This document shows, piece by piece, positions 7,237 to 15,576 of a DNA stretch of 19,364 nt. Made by a program: the position numbers and the translations under genes. Each line of letters starts with the position of its first letter. Positions within the stretch are counted from its first letter, which is position 1. The notes beneath the pieces were generated by a model, which ran no database searches, was not told the origin of the DNA, and was given only the letters and a program-made list of their open reading frames with translations. Source of the DNA: an uncultured Coriobacteriaceae bacterium (GTDB lineage: Bacteria > Actinomycetota > Coriobacteriia > Coriobacteriales > Eggerthellaceae); assembly GCA_900550385.1 (NCBI GenBank), contig URRZ01000036.1, forward strand, positions 1 through 19,364, given 5' to 3'.

Positions 7237-8481
7237 CTAGAACGGATTGTCGTAATCGAACACGCGGCGGATCGCACGCTTCTCGGCCAGCTCATCAAGC
7301 TGGGCGTCGGTCATATGGAGGAGGTCCTTGAGGAGCATGGTGGTGTGCTCACCCAGCATCGGTGCCGGGTGGCTGAACGATGCCGGCGTCTCGCTGAACC
7401 GCCACGGCGGGCACATCGTGTAGTCGGTGCCCAGTTCGCGATGCTCGACGGGGACATGCACGCCGCGCGCACGGCAATGCTCGTTGGTCCATACGCCCTC
7501 GCCATTCAGGCTCGGCGATGAGGGGACATTCCTCGCCTGCAGCTGTTTCACGATCTCGTCGCGGTCGATGCCGCTCGTCCATTCGGAGATGATGGTGTCC
7601 AGCTCGGCGGCGTTTTCCACGCGCGCCTCGTAATTTGCGAAACGTGCGTCGTTCGCCAGCTCTGGCTTTCCCATAGCCTCGCAAAGGTTGCGCCACTGAT
7701 CCTCGGTCTGGACGGATATGGCGATCCATCGGTCATCGCCAAGTGCTGGGTAGGCGTCTTGCGGGGCGAAGCCTGAGCGCTTGTTTGCCATACGGCCCTG
7801 TTCATGCCCGTTCACCGTGTAGTCGAGATACACATCGCCCAAATGGGAGGCGATTGCCTCAACGGAGGCAATATCGACGAACTGCCCTTCGCCTGTGGTC
7901 TCGTGATGGTAGATTGCGGCCAAGATCGCCACTAAGCCGATGTTGGCGCTGCGCATGTCGATAGAACCCACGAAGATGCTCGGGCGAGATCCCTCGTACC
8001 CGGTCAGCGCCCCCAAGCCGGACATGTTTGCGAATGTGGCGGCGTATCCCACGAAGTTGCGGAACGGCCCCTCCTGTCCGCAAGAAGACGAGGAGACGTA
8101 GATGATGTCGGGCTTGATCTCGCGCACGTGCTCGTAATCGAAGCCGTGCTTCGCCATCGATCCCGGGACCATGTTCTCATAGAACACATCGGCATGTTTG
8201 ATCAGCTCCGTCAGCACTTCCTTGCCTTCGGGCTTGGATAGATCGATGGACATTCCCAGTTTGCCCACGTTGCCCGTGTCGAAAAGCTGGGAACCCACGC
8301 GCGGATCGGGCGGTTTCACGCCGGGGGAGGTGGAGAAGAAGCGCCCTCCGTCCGGGCGGGTCGGATGCTCGATTTTTATCACCTCGGCACCAAGGCGGGC
8401 GAGATGCATGGTGGTCGCGGCTCCGGCAAGGTAAGTGCCGAAGTCCAAGACGCGGATGCCTTTGAGGATGGTGTCGGTCAT
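7237..8481 (-). CDS. Class III (CaiB/BaiF) CoA-transferase, Asp-containing subunit B
   Basis: This 414-aa cytoplasmic enzyme of the formyl-CoA transferase/CaiB fold moves CoA between carboxylic acids. The N-terminal CoA-binding region reads GAEVIKIEHP (31-40). Aligning LAAIYHHETTGEGQ with the family places Asp175 (VGSIDMRS) at the catalytic position that forms the acyl-anhydride. The last gene of the leftward operon, it starts nine bases after subunit A ends; its AAGGAG overlaps A's stop codon, so coupling is likely. It is a close paralogue of D (15577-16824): both share RPDG-RFF, PPDPR, YAATFA and GSID-RSA. With A it resembles two-subunit enzymes such as benzylsuccinate CoA-transferase BbsEF; the acid used is unknown. 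Confidence 0.88.
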   Translation of the reverse strand: MTDTILKGIRVLDFGTYLAGAATTMHLARLGAEVIKIEHPTRPDGGRFFSTSPGVKPPDPRVGSQLFDTGNVGKLGMSIDLSKPEGKEVLTELIKHADVFYENMVPGSMAKHGFDYEHVREIKPDIIYVSSSSCGQEGPFRNFVGYAATFANMSGLGALTGYEGSRPSIFVGSIDMRSANIGLVAILAAIYHHETTGEGQFVDIASVEAIASHLGDVYLDYTVNGHEQGRMANKRSGFAPQDAYPALGDDRWIAISVQTEDQWRNLCEAMGKPELANDARFANYEARVENAAELDTIISEWTSGIDRDEIVKQLQARNVPSSPSLNGEGVWTNEHCRARGVHVPVEHRELGTDYTMCPPWRFSETPASFSHPAPMLGEHTTMLLKDLLHMTDAQLDELAEKRAIRRVFDYDNPF

Positions 8482-8490
8482 GTCAGCTCC

Positions 8491-9708
8491 TTACCCGATG
8501 ACCTTGCTCTGGGCAAGGCTGTTGAATTGATCGTCCGAAATGCCGGCGATTCCCTTCAGGATCTCCTCGGTGTCGGCGCCCAGCAAAGGTGCGGCATGGT
8601 CGTAGGAGAATGGCGTTTCGGAAAGCACGGCGGGTCTGCCGGGGAATTTCGCTTTGCCGATGGCGGGATGATCGATTTCGGTGAAGAAGCCGCGCAAGTT
8701 GTACTGCTCGGATTCGACGACGTCTTTGGGCGTTGCCACCGGGCCGATGGGGACGCGGCGCGACTGGCAGATGTCCACGGCCTCGGCAGTGGTGAGATCT
8801 TTGCTCCACTCGCGCATAGCTTCCATGATCTTCTCGCAATTCGCTTGGCGCTGCGGAACGTCGGTGAACCACTCCTCTTCTTTCCATTCGGGTTTTCCGA
8901 TGATGTCGGCCATGTTGGCGAAGTCCTTCGGCGTGGTGAGGAAGGGGCACAGCCATCCGTCCTTGGTGGGGAAGGACAAGCTGGCCTGCAGACGCTGTGT
9001 GGCGCCCGAGCGGTTGAAGTTGACGCCGAACACCGGATAGGCGGAGTTCTCGGACGGTAGGCTCATCAAACGCGCCTCATAAGACGAGTTCTCAATGTAC
9101 TGGCCTTTGCCGCTGCGCAGCCGCCAAATGAGTGATCCGATGATGCCCGAAGCAACTGCAACGCCTGTGTCGTATTCCTCGAAATTGCCGCCCAAGATGA
9201 CAGGCGCACGATCCTCGTCTCCGGTTCCGTGCGGATAGAGGGCGCAATTGCCGGTCATATGGGCAAGGGTGAACGGCGTTGACGCATAGTCGCGATACGG
9301 CCCGCTTTCGCCGAACGGCGTGTTAGAGGACAGGATCAGCTTCGGGTTGTCCTTGCTAAGGGATTCCCAAGAAAGACCGTTGCCGTCGAAGAGCTCGGGC
9401 AAACCTTCCCGCAGAAACACGTCGGCGGTGCAGGCGAGCTTCCGCACTAACTCAGCGCCTTCGTCGGTGGATACGTCGATGGCGACGCTCTTCTTATTCG
9501 TGTTCGCGTAGGCGAACAGAAGGCTTTTCTCCTTGTCCGGCGCCCCTCCTGCGAACGGCTCGCGGTGGCGTGCGGGATCACCCTCGCCGGGCTTCTCCAC
9601 TTTAATGACTTCGGCACCCAGATCGGCAAGGAGCTTGCCGGCGTAGGCAACGCCCACGCTCTCCGCTAGCTCGATGACCCGGATGCCCTCGAATGCCTTG
9701 TGTGCCAT
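8491..9708 (-). CDS. Class III (CaiB/BaiF) CoA-transferase, Asp-less subunit A
   Basis: This 405-aa CaiB/BaiF-fold protein opens with FEGIRVIELAESVGVAYAGK, then the CoA-binding GAEVIKVEKP (31-40). When its RSGKGQYIE region is aligned with formyl-CoA transferase, the catalytic Asp position is occupied by Glu178 in GGNFEEYD. This subunit may therefore be structural, or may use Glu. TPFGESGPYRDYASTPFT (about 130-147) is shared almost unchanged with C. The start ATG 9708 has GGAGG four bases upstream. It is separated from the ferredoxin gene by 133 bases with two hairpins, and from B by nine bases. It is the paralogue of C (14348-15559), roughly half identical by eye. Confidence 0.87.
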   Translation of the reverse strand: MAHKAFEGIRVIELAESVGVAYAGKLLADLGAEVIKVEKPGEGDPARHREPFAGGAPDKEKSLLFAYANTNKKSVAIDVSTDEGAELVRKLACTADVFLREGLPELFDGNGLSWESLSKDNPKLILSSNTPFGESGPYRDYASTPFTLAHMTGNCALYPHGTGDEDRAPVILGGNFEEYDTGVAVASGIIGSLIWRLRSGKGQYIENSSYEARLMSLPSENSAYPVFGVNFNRSGATQRLQASLSFPTKDGWLCPFLTTPKDFANMADIIGKPEWKEEEWFTDVPQRQANCEKIMEAMREWSKDLTTAEAVDICQSRRVPIGPVATPKDVVESEQYNLRGFFTEIDHPAIGKAKFPGRPAVLSETPFSYDHAAPLLGADTEEILKGIAGISDDQFNSLAQSKVIG

Positions 9709-9757
9709 GGTGCCTCCGTTCTGTCGAAGTGTGGAATCCGCGCTTTCGCACGAGATC

Positions 9758-9799
9758 CGGATATGCCGTGCGAAGACATACCTTCTTGCGGCATATCCG
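9758..9799. repeat. Long imperfect inverted repeat in operon gap
   Basis: CGGATATGCCG (9758-9768) and CGGCATATCCG (9789-9799) are perfect 11-base inverted repeats. The inner bases GAAG/CTTC extend the stem after three poor pairs, leaving loop ACATAC. It lies between the ferredoxin and CoA-transferase A genes. It could stabilise the end of the downstream message or act as an RNA-processing site or operator. Confidence 0.55.
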
Positions 9800-9803
9800 A
9801 AAC

Positions 9804-9837
9804 ATCGGAGGAGGGTTCAGTTTTGCCCTCCTCCGAT
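9804..9837 (-). terminator. 12-bp hairpin just after ferredoxin stop
   Basis: ATCGGAGGAGGG pairs perfectly with CCCTCCTCCGAT around a ten-base loop. In minus-strand direction it begins four bases after the ferredoxin stop and is followed by GTTTCGG, a poor U-tract. It probably causes partial termination or protects the upstream mRNA, giving different levels of the Mo enzyme and the CoA-transferases. Confidence 0.55.
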
Positions 9838-9841
9838 CGTC

Positions 9842-10183
9842 TTATGATGCCGCCACGAACAGCGCGGCGTTGCGCCCCTGCATCTCGGAGATCAGCTCGT
9901 CAACCGGACCGACGAACAGCGCCGCAGATGAGCAGGTTTTCGTGCAGAGGGTGTCGGGATCGTTCTCGTAGCATTGGGCGCATTTATCCAAGCTGGGGGC
10001 GACCAAGTGATACATGCGCAGCTTGCCGTCGACGAAATAAGGATCCCTGCGAATCACCTGCATCCATTGCTCATCGTAACCATAGTGGTTAGTCTCCCTG
10101 CAGGCAGTCTGGCAGGTGTAGCAGCCCGAGCACATCTCGTAGTCGAGCAGCATGCCGATGGGCTTCTTCTCCTCGTTAGCCAT
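9842..10183 (-). CDS. Small two-cluster [4Fe-4S] ferredoxin subunit
   Basis: This 113-aa protein has eight Cys in two groups: C18-x2-C21-x2-C24-x3-C28 and C68-x2-C71-x8-C80-x3-C84, enough for two [4Fe-4S] clusters. Electron-transfer subunits of the DmsB/NrfC/PsrB type usually have four clusters and about 180-200 residues, so this is a half-size version. Its ATG 10183 overlaps the end of the molybdoenzyme gene by eight bases, which argues strongly that the two proteins form a complex. No signal peptide or membrane helix is present, so the pair is probably cytoplasmic. An in-frame TTG at 10192 is an alternative start. It probably passes electrons to or from the Mo enzyme; the external partner is unknown. 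Confidence 0.87.
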   Translation of the reverse strand: MANEEKKPIGMLLDYEMCSGCYTCQTACRETNHYGYDEQWMQVIRRDPYFVDGKLRMYHLVAPSLDKCAQCYENDPDTLCTKTCSSAALFVGPVDELISEMQGRNAALFVAAS

Positions 10184-12368
10184 AGATCTCAACCATCCCT
10201 TCCTTCATACCCTTCTTCACGCGGCATAGGCACGATCTCATCGCCGTTGCGCCGTATGCCGGCTCCGAGGGCTCCGAGGGGATGAGCACGTTGGGGTTCG
10301 CGCCATCCCAGCCATATCCGGGGAGCCCGAGCTCGGGGCATGGATCGCGCCAGCCGGGACGGGGAAGGGCTATCACGCCTTCACCAATCTCGTATGTGAC
10401 GCGCGCTTTGGCGGAAACCGCGCCGCGCAGGGTCTCGATGGTTACCCATTCGCCTTCGGAGATGTCGAGCTTCTTGGCATCCTTGGGATTGATGACCACA
10501 AACGGGTAGGGATACAGCTCGCGTTGGGCGGGGATGTTCGTCCACGCTGAATGGAAGAAGGAATACACCCGATGCCCCGTGGTGAGGATGAACGGGTACT
10601 CCTTGGCCAATTCCGGTTGCGAGTAGGGGCTTTCCATGGGTTCGGTGTAGTCCGGCAGGGGATCGTATCCGAAAGCGGCCAAAGTGTTGCACCAGAACTC
10701 GATGCGACCCGTTGCGGTATTGAACCCGGGCTGGCCGTCAGGGCGCAGCAGGCCTTTCTCGTATTTCTTCCAAGCGCGCTGGCTGGGATCGATGGTGGGC
10801 CAGTAGGCACCCTCCACGTACTCCTCCCAAGTGTGGTCGAAGCCGTAGAACTCCTTATGGCGCCACAAGACCATTTCCTTCTCGTCTTTCCACGGCCAAT
10901 GCTCGGGGTTCAGGCGCTTACCCCACTCCAGGAAGAACTTCCAATCATCCCAGCACTCGCCCGGCGGGTCTACCGCGCGCTGCGCCGCGAAGACGTTGTT
11001 TCCGAAGTATTCCTCGTCGATGGTGTCGCGCTCGGCCCAGTCGGAAGAGGGGAGCAGGATGTCGGCGTATTTCGAAGATGGAGAGACGTAGAAGTCCTTA
11101 GACACGATCAGATCGACGTTGGGGCTGGTGAGCGCTTCGTGGACGAGGTTCGAATCCTCATAGCAAAGCAAGGGGTCGTTTGCGACCATGACGAGCATCT
11201 TCACCGGACGCGGTTCCTCTGTGATGATCGCCTTCCATACCGAACGGGGCTCGGCCGCCCTGCCGAAGAACTTGAACAGGGGCTTGCGGTCGCCGCCGAA
11301 AACGAACAGGTCTTCGCGCCCCGGATTCTTCTCGGGATCCCACAGCGTGATCCGATCATCTAGCATGACGTCGAACGCCATGTTGATGGGCAGGCCGCCT
11401 TTCACGTCGAGATGACCCAACAAGCCCTGCAGGCAGGCGATGGCGCGTCCGTTTTGGATCGCGTTGGTATGCATGCAACCGGGTCCAAGCGAAATGAGGA
11501 ACGAGGTGGGGCCGTTGGTCCCCAGCATCTCGGCTGCCTCGACGATCTGTTCGGCGGGAACCCAGGTTATCTCGGAGGTTTTCTCCGGGGTCCATTCCTT
11601 AACGCGCTCGGCCAGCTCGTCGAAGCCGTAGGTCCATTTGTCGATCCAGTCGCGGTCGTAATAGCCCTTCTCGATGATCTGGTTCATGATTCCCAGCGCC
11701 AGCGCGCCATCGGTGCCGGGGCGTGGGCGGATGTATAGATCGGCGTTCTTGGCGAAATCGGTGTATCGGATATCGATGACCAGCAGTTTACCGCCAGCCT
11801 TCTTCCTGCCGAGGATCGTCTTCATGCTGGATCGGAGCGTGCTGCAAGGGCTTTGACCCCAAACGACGTTCATGTTCGATTTGTTGTACTGGCCGACACC
11901 CGGACTGAACACGCCCAATGTCAGGGCGTTCGGCAGAATGTGCGGCATAAGGCATACGTGCGTGGGGATAAGCCCCCATCCTTCTTGGCCGAGGGTGGAG
12001 TCGAAGCGGCAATGCCAGTGGTTCCAGCTTCTGCCGGTTCCCTGAGCCACGATGATGGATTCCGGTCCGTAATCCTTTTGGATCTCGCGCACTTTGTCGG
12101 TCATCGTCGTGAGCGCCTCGTCCCAGGTGATGCGCTCCCACTGCCCGGAACCGCGTTCTCCGACGCGCTTCATGGGGTAGATGATGCGATGTTCGGTGTC
12201 GTTGTGGATCTCGCGCTCCGACATGCCGCTACCGCAAAACGACCCCCGGGACAGGGGATTATCGGGATCGCCCTCGATCTTGATAATCTTGTCCCCCTCC
12301 GTGTAGACGATCGCGCCGCACCGCGTATGGCAGGTGGTGCAAATCGTCCTCGTCTTTTTGACAGTCAT
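10176..12368 (-). CDS. Molybdopterin oxidoreductase, DMSO-reductase superfamily
   Basis: This 730-aa catalytic subunit has C10-x2-C13-x3-C17-x27-C45 near the N-terminus for one [4Fe-4S] cluster, and QWERITWDEAL (76-86), typical of bis-MGD enzymes. Cys139 in PTHVCLMP is the likely Mo/W ligand. RYTDFAKNADLYIRPRPGTD (201-220) and the C-terminal TGHRVYSFFHS begin the usual cofactor-binding domains. Size and layout recall acetylene hydratase and related non-redox or transhydroxylase members. However, the Asp that acetylene hydratase carries after its second cluster Cys is His14 here, so acetylene is not the expected substrate. There is no Tat signal, so it is cytoplasmic, unlike many respiratory relatives. 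ATG 12368 has GAGGAGG four bases upstream. First gene of the leftward operon with the ferredoxin and CoA-transferases, it may act on a CoA thioester or the free acid. Confidence 0.88.
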   Translation of the reverse strand: MTVKKTRTICTTCHTRCGAIVYTEGDKIIKIEGDPDNPLSRGSFCGSGMSEREIHNDTEHRIIYPMKRVGERGSGQWERITWDEALTTMTDKVREIQKDYGPESIIVAQGTGRSWNHWHCRFDSTLGQEGWGLIPTHVCLMPHILPNALTLGVFSPGVGQYNKSNMNVVWGQSPCSTLRSSMKTILGRKKAGGKLLVIDIRYTDFAKNADLYIRPRPGTDGALALGIMNQIIEKGYYDRDWIDKWTYGFDELAERVKEWTPEKTSEITWVPAEQIVEAAEMLGTNGPTSFLISLGPGCMHTNAIQNGRAIACLQGLLGHLDVKGGLPINMAFDVMLDDRITLWDPEKNPGREDLFVFGGDRKPLFKFFGRAAEPRSVWKAIITEEPRPVKMLVMVANDPLLCYEDSNLVHEALTSPNVDLIVSKDFYVSPSSKYADILLPSSDWAERDTIDEEYFGNNVFAAQRAVDPPGECWDDWKFFLEWGKRLNPEHWPWKDEKEMVLWRHKEFYGFDHTWEEYVEGAYWPTIDPSQRAWKKYEKGLLRPDGQPGFNTATGRIEFWCNTLAAFGYDPLPDYTEPMESPYSQPELAKEYPFILTTGHRVYSFFHSAWTNIPAQRELYPYPFVVINPKDAKKLDISEGEWVTIETLRGAVSAKARVTYEIGEGVIALPRPGWRDPCPELGLPGYGWDGANPNVLIPSEPSEPAYGATAMRSCLCRVKKGMKEGMVEIYG

Positions 12369-12527
12369 GCGTCCTCCTCTCACTTGTCGAGTTGCGATGC
12401 AGTCTAGGCGGGGACTCCGGCGTTGGCATCATCCCGGAATCGCTAACTTTGGACGTCGGGGCACATTAACTAGAATCCAGCGGCGAGATGGCGTGGAAAA
12501 CAGATAGCATGATGGGGTAATGCGATG

Positions 12528-12545
12528 GTTATGAGGGATCATACC
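12528..12545 (-). promoter_or_regulatory. Candidate operator, copy 1 (upstream of Mo operon and LuxR)
   Basis: On the minus strand this reads GGTATGATCCCTCATAAC, a near-dyad with half-site GGT(T)ATGA. A second copy, lacking two central bases, lies at 14213-14228 upstream of the other operon. Here it is 160 bases before the molybdoenzyme start and about 110 before the LuxR start, a suitable place for a shared control site. CTATCTG at 12507-12501 could be the corresponding -10 region. Confidence 0.5.
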
Positions 12546-12655
12546 TTCGTACTGAAGAGGCATTCGCAAGTCTCAATAATGATGCGTGAAGGTTGTCTCC
12601 CGCATCGCCGATGGGAAGAATGGGTATGACGTTGCAGCGGAGAAGGGGAGGTCTC

Positions 12656-14160
12656 ATGCACGGCAGGAGAAGCATTTCCATCACTTTGAACAGGACGGTC
12701 GAGCTTTCGGATTCGAGTAAGAACTCCAAAGTCGAGTTTCAAACCGCCTTCTCGTTTGCGGATCTAGTAGGTTTGGCCTTGTTCGTCGCAGGCTTGCTGG
12801 CGAATGTCATCTATCGCCCCTATGCGCAGTTCGATCGCGTGTTCGATGCGAACTACCTTGTCATGGCATTTCTTGTCGGAGCCGCTTTGGTGTTTTTGCT
12901 TCTCTTGGTGTTCAATCGGACTTTCGTGCACTTCAGTCGGAAGGTCTATGCAGGCATAGCTTTCGCTTCGGCGATCCTGTCCCTTTCGAATTTCATCCCG
13001 TTGGTGCTCCCGTTGTTCGACGATAAGATACTGCTTTTGCTTTGGCTGCTCACAGGGGTGGGAAATGGCGGGCTTGTGCTGGTATGGGGCTGCCGATTGG
13101 CCGTGTTTCCCATGCGGCGCATCGGCTTCCATGCGATGGTCGCATCGTTTGCGGGCTCCCTCCTGTTCTTCTGCGTTCTGTTCTTGGGGACTGTCGGGGC
13201 GGACCGCATCGCGATAGCCTTGCTTCCCTTCCTCTCGGCAGGATGTTTCGTGAAGGCGTCGCTTATGTTCGAAGACGAGTTCCCGCCGTTCGTGAGCATG
13301 AAACGTGTCTATGAAAAAAGGACGTCTTTTGTGAAGCTGGTGGTGTTCACGGGGGTGTACGGTATCGCCTACGGCATCTGCTTCGCCCATCTTCCCGGAC
13401 ATGCCTTGACGGGAAACGCCCTTGCCTTTGCCCTGGGGGGGGGTGCTTCATCGCTAGCGCGTGGATTTTCGCCAACCTGTTCATTTTCAGGCGCACCATA
13501 CCTACCAATGCGATGATACTGATGTGTCTCCTGCTGCTTTCGGCAGGGGTCGTGTTCTTCTTCAGGTCCGAGCCCCTCTTGGTTTTAGCGCTGATCCTTC
13601 TGGTGTCCTTCCTGCTGCTTCATCTTGATCAGTGCGTCAGGAAAACCTTGAAATGCACCAATGCCTTTGAGGGACGGTTCTTCTTCCTGTTTTCCATAGA
13701 GTGCTTGGCCAATGTGATGGGAATGGCGTGTGGTTTGGGGTTCTGGACCGCATTGGAGGCGTTCGGCTTGCTTGATGAAGCTAGCAAGCCCCTTGTGTTC
13801 TGGGGATTCGTTGTCATCTTGGCTTTCGTGACATTGGTCTGCAGCGTCGATTTCGAGAAGAAGCCGGAGACCTATACCATACCTGCCCAGAAGAGAGGGC
13901 AGGGCCAATCGTATTCCGATGCGGTTGTCGTTAGCGCTCTCATCAAGTCCATCGCGGAGGATCACGGGCTTTCAGCGCGGCAGACAGAGGTCCTCTCGAT
14001 GCTAGCGAAAGGGAGAAATGCATCGGTTATCGAGCGTGAGTTGGTGATCTCGTCGAACACGGCCAAAAGCCACATCTACACCGTGTACCAGAAGCTGGGA
14101 GTTCACTCACAGCAGGAGCTTCTCGATTTCATCGACAGCTACGAGAGGAAAAGGATGTAG
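12656..14160 (+). CDS. Membrane-bound LuxR-family regulator, frame interrupted at a G9 tract
   Basis: The N-terminal part is a series of about ten or more hydrophobic helices (from roughly residue 32); the C-terminus is a LuxR/GerE helix-turn-helix (LSARQTEVLSMLAKGRNASV, SSNTAKSHIYTVYQKLGVHS). This architecture is a known Eggerthellaceae family whose members control neighbouring molybdoenzyme or drug-metabolism genes, so it probably senses a substrate at the membrane and activates one or both flanking operons. As written, the frame breaks at G9 (13435-13443): the first frame ends at 13516. The second frame is coding from 13444 on (CFIASAWIFANLFIFRRT). Seven or ten G would restore about 500 residues. 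ATG 12656 has GGGGAGG four bases upstream. The gene is noticeably less GC-rich than its neighbours. Confidence 0.85.
13435..13443. repeat. G9 homopolymer causing frameshift in LuxR gene
   Basis: Nine G occur inside the membrane part of the regulator. Hydrophobic helical sequence continues uninterrupted across it if the reading frame changes at this point, so the tract is the exact site of the shift. It is either a base-count error or a slippage-prone on/off switch. Confidence 0.85.
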
Positions 14161-14185
14161 CGCGCAGCGCTCATTATCTTTCATC

Positions 14186-14228
14186 AGGTCTTTTACCTAT
14201 CTGCATACAGATGGTATGACCTCATAAC
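14186..14228 (+). promoter_or_regulatory. Candidate operator, copy 2, and overlapping dyad upstream of CoA-transferase C
   Basis: GGTATGACCTCATAAC at 14213-14228 matches copy 1 (12528-12545) except for two missing central bases. Just before it, ATCTG-CATA-CAGAT and the outer AGGTC/GACCT (14186-14190, 14218-14222) form a wider imperfect dyad. It lies 120 bases before the CoA-transferase C start. CATAAA at 14250-14255 could be the -10 box. I infer binding of the LuxR-type regulator encoded immediately upstream. Confidence 0.5.
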
Positions 14229-14347
14229 ACACTCGCGAATTAGCACTTTCATAAAGCAGGCGGGGCGAAGCTCCTCTCCGAATTTCCTACCATCTGCCCA
14301 AGCCTTCCGAAAAGGCCGATTTCATTCAGGCAAGGAGAGGAGTAGGT

Positions 14348-15559
14348 ATGGCAGGAGGTGTTTTTTCCGGCGTTCGCGTCATCGAGACGACCGAGGGCAT
14401 CGGCATTCCGTTTGCGGGGAAGATGCTTGCAGATCTGGGTGCCGAGGTGATCAAGGTCGAGCGACCGGGAGTTGGCGACAAGCTTCGCCATGTGGCTCCA
14501 TTTGCCAAGGGCGAGGACGATCCGGAGAAAAGCTTGACGTTCCTATACGTGAACTCGAGCAAGAAAAGCGTGACGGTCGATATCGATTCGCCGGGCGGGT
14601 GCGACATCCTAAGGAGCTTGGTTGCCGGAGCCGATATCTGGATTCGCCAGGGGCAGCCGGAAGAGTGGGATGAGCGCGGCCTGTCCTACGAGACGATCTC
14701 TTCGGCAAATCCCGATTTGATTTGCGTTTCAGTGACGCCGTTCGGCGAGAGCGGCCCGTATAAGGACTATGCGGCAACGCCCTTCACCGTGACGCACATG
14801 TGCGGCAATACTGCGCTATATCCCCATGGCTCCGGAGCTCAGCATCTCGCTCCGTGCATGTTGGGCGGCAATTTCGAGGAATACGATGTGGGAACCGTCA
14901 TCGCCATTGGGGCGATAGCCGCTCTGTATTGGCGAGAGGTAGGCGGGGAAGGGCAGTATCTGGAGATTTCCGAGCAGGAAGCCCGCGTGATGCTGCTGCA
15001 AAACGAGAATGCTCCGTACCCCGTGTTCGGCATGACCTTCGACAGGCAGGGTCTGGTGCAGAAACTGCAGGCGAGCCTTTCGTATAAGACCAAAGATGGC
15101 TGGTTGAATCCGTTCCTCACCCAAACCCATGAATTCGCCTCGATGGCAAGGGTTATGGGCAAAGAGGAATGGATCGACGAGCCTTGGTTCAACAACATTG
15201 CCGAGCGTCGTCAGAACCATCAGAAGATCGCCGACGCGATCCAGGAATGGGCAGATCAGTACACGACGGCGGAGGCGGTTGAGATCCTCCAGGCGAACCA
15301 TATTCCCATGGGGCCTGTCAGCACACCGAAGGATGTCGTCGAGTCGGAGCAGTTCGCCTACCGCAAGTTCTTCACGCCGATGTCCCATCCGGCGATAGGG
15401 GAGGTTTCCTATCCCGGCAAGGCATTCAACATGTCGGAAACGCCCCTCTCCTTCGCCCCCGCTCCGCTTCTGGGCGCCGATACGGAAAGCGTGCTGAAGG
15501 AAACGCTGGGCTGCAGCGACGAGCAGATCGCCGCTTACAAGAACGACAACGTTATCTAG
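14348..15559 (+). CDS. Class III (CaiB/BaiF) CoA-transferase, Asp-less subunit C
   Basis: This 403-aa paralogue of A has the same landmarks: GVRVIETTEG, GAEVIKVERP (31-40), TPFGESGPYKDYAATPFT and GGNFEEYD. Glu178 again stands where the active Asp of formyl-CoA transferase would be. The retention of GGNFEEYD in both copies suggests that this motif has a selected role, not decay. ATG 14348 is preceded by GGAGAGGAG. It is the first gene of the rightward operon after a 187-base gap with the candidate operator, and D follows 17 bases later. It is likely the non-catalytic or modulatory partner of D. Confidence 0.87.
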   Translation: MAGGVFSGVRVIETTEGIGIPFAGKMLADLGAEVIKVERPGVGDKLRHVAPFAKGEDDPEKSLTFLYVNSSKKSVTVDIDSPGGCDILRSLVAGADIWIRQGQPEEWDERGLSYETISSANPDLICVSVTPFGESGPYKDYAATPFTVTHMCGNTALYPHGSGAQHLAPCMLGGNFEEYDVGTVIAIGAIAALYWREVGGEGQYLEISEQEARVMLLQNENAPYPVFGMTFDRQGLVQKLQASLSYKTKDGWLNPFLTQTHEFASMARVMGKEEWIDEPWFNNIAERRQNHQKIADAIQEWADQYTTAEAVEILQANHIPMGPVSTPKDVVESEQFAYRKFFTPMSHPAIGEVSYPGKAFNMSETPLSFAPAPLLGADTESVLKETLGCSDEQIAAYKNDNVI

Positions 15560-15576
15560 GTAGGGAGGTGAAGCAG

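Noticed and set aside
10176..12368. Calling the Mo enzyme acetylene hydratase or a catechol dehydroxylase
   Set aside because: His14 replaces the Asp expected for acetylene hydratase, and size and lack of Tat signal do not fit the secreted catechol dehydroxylases. Only the superfamily is safe.
13513..14160. Separate 215-codon LuxR gene starting at 13513
   Set aside because: Coding, hydrophobic sequence in the same frame continues upstream to 13444 without a ribosome site at 13513. It is the second half of one interrupted gene.
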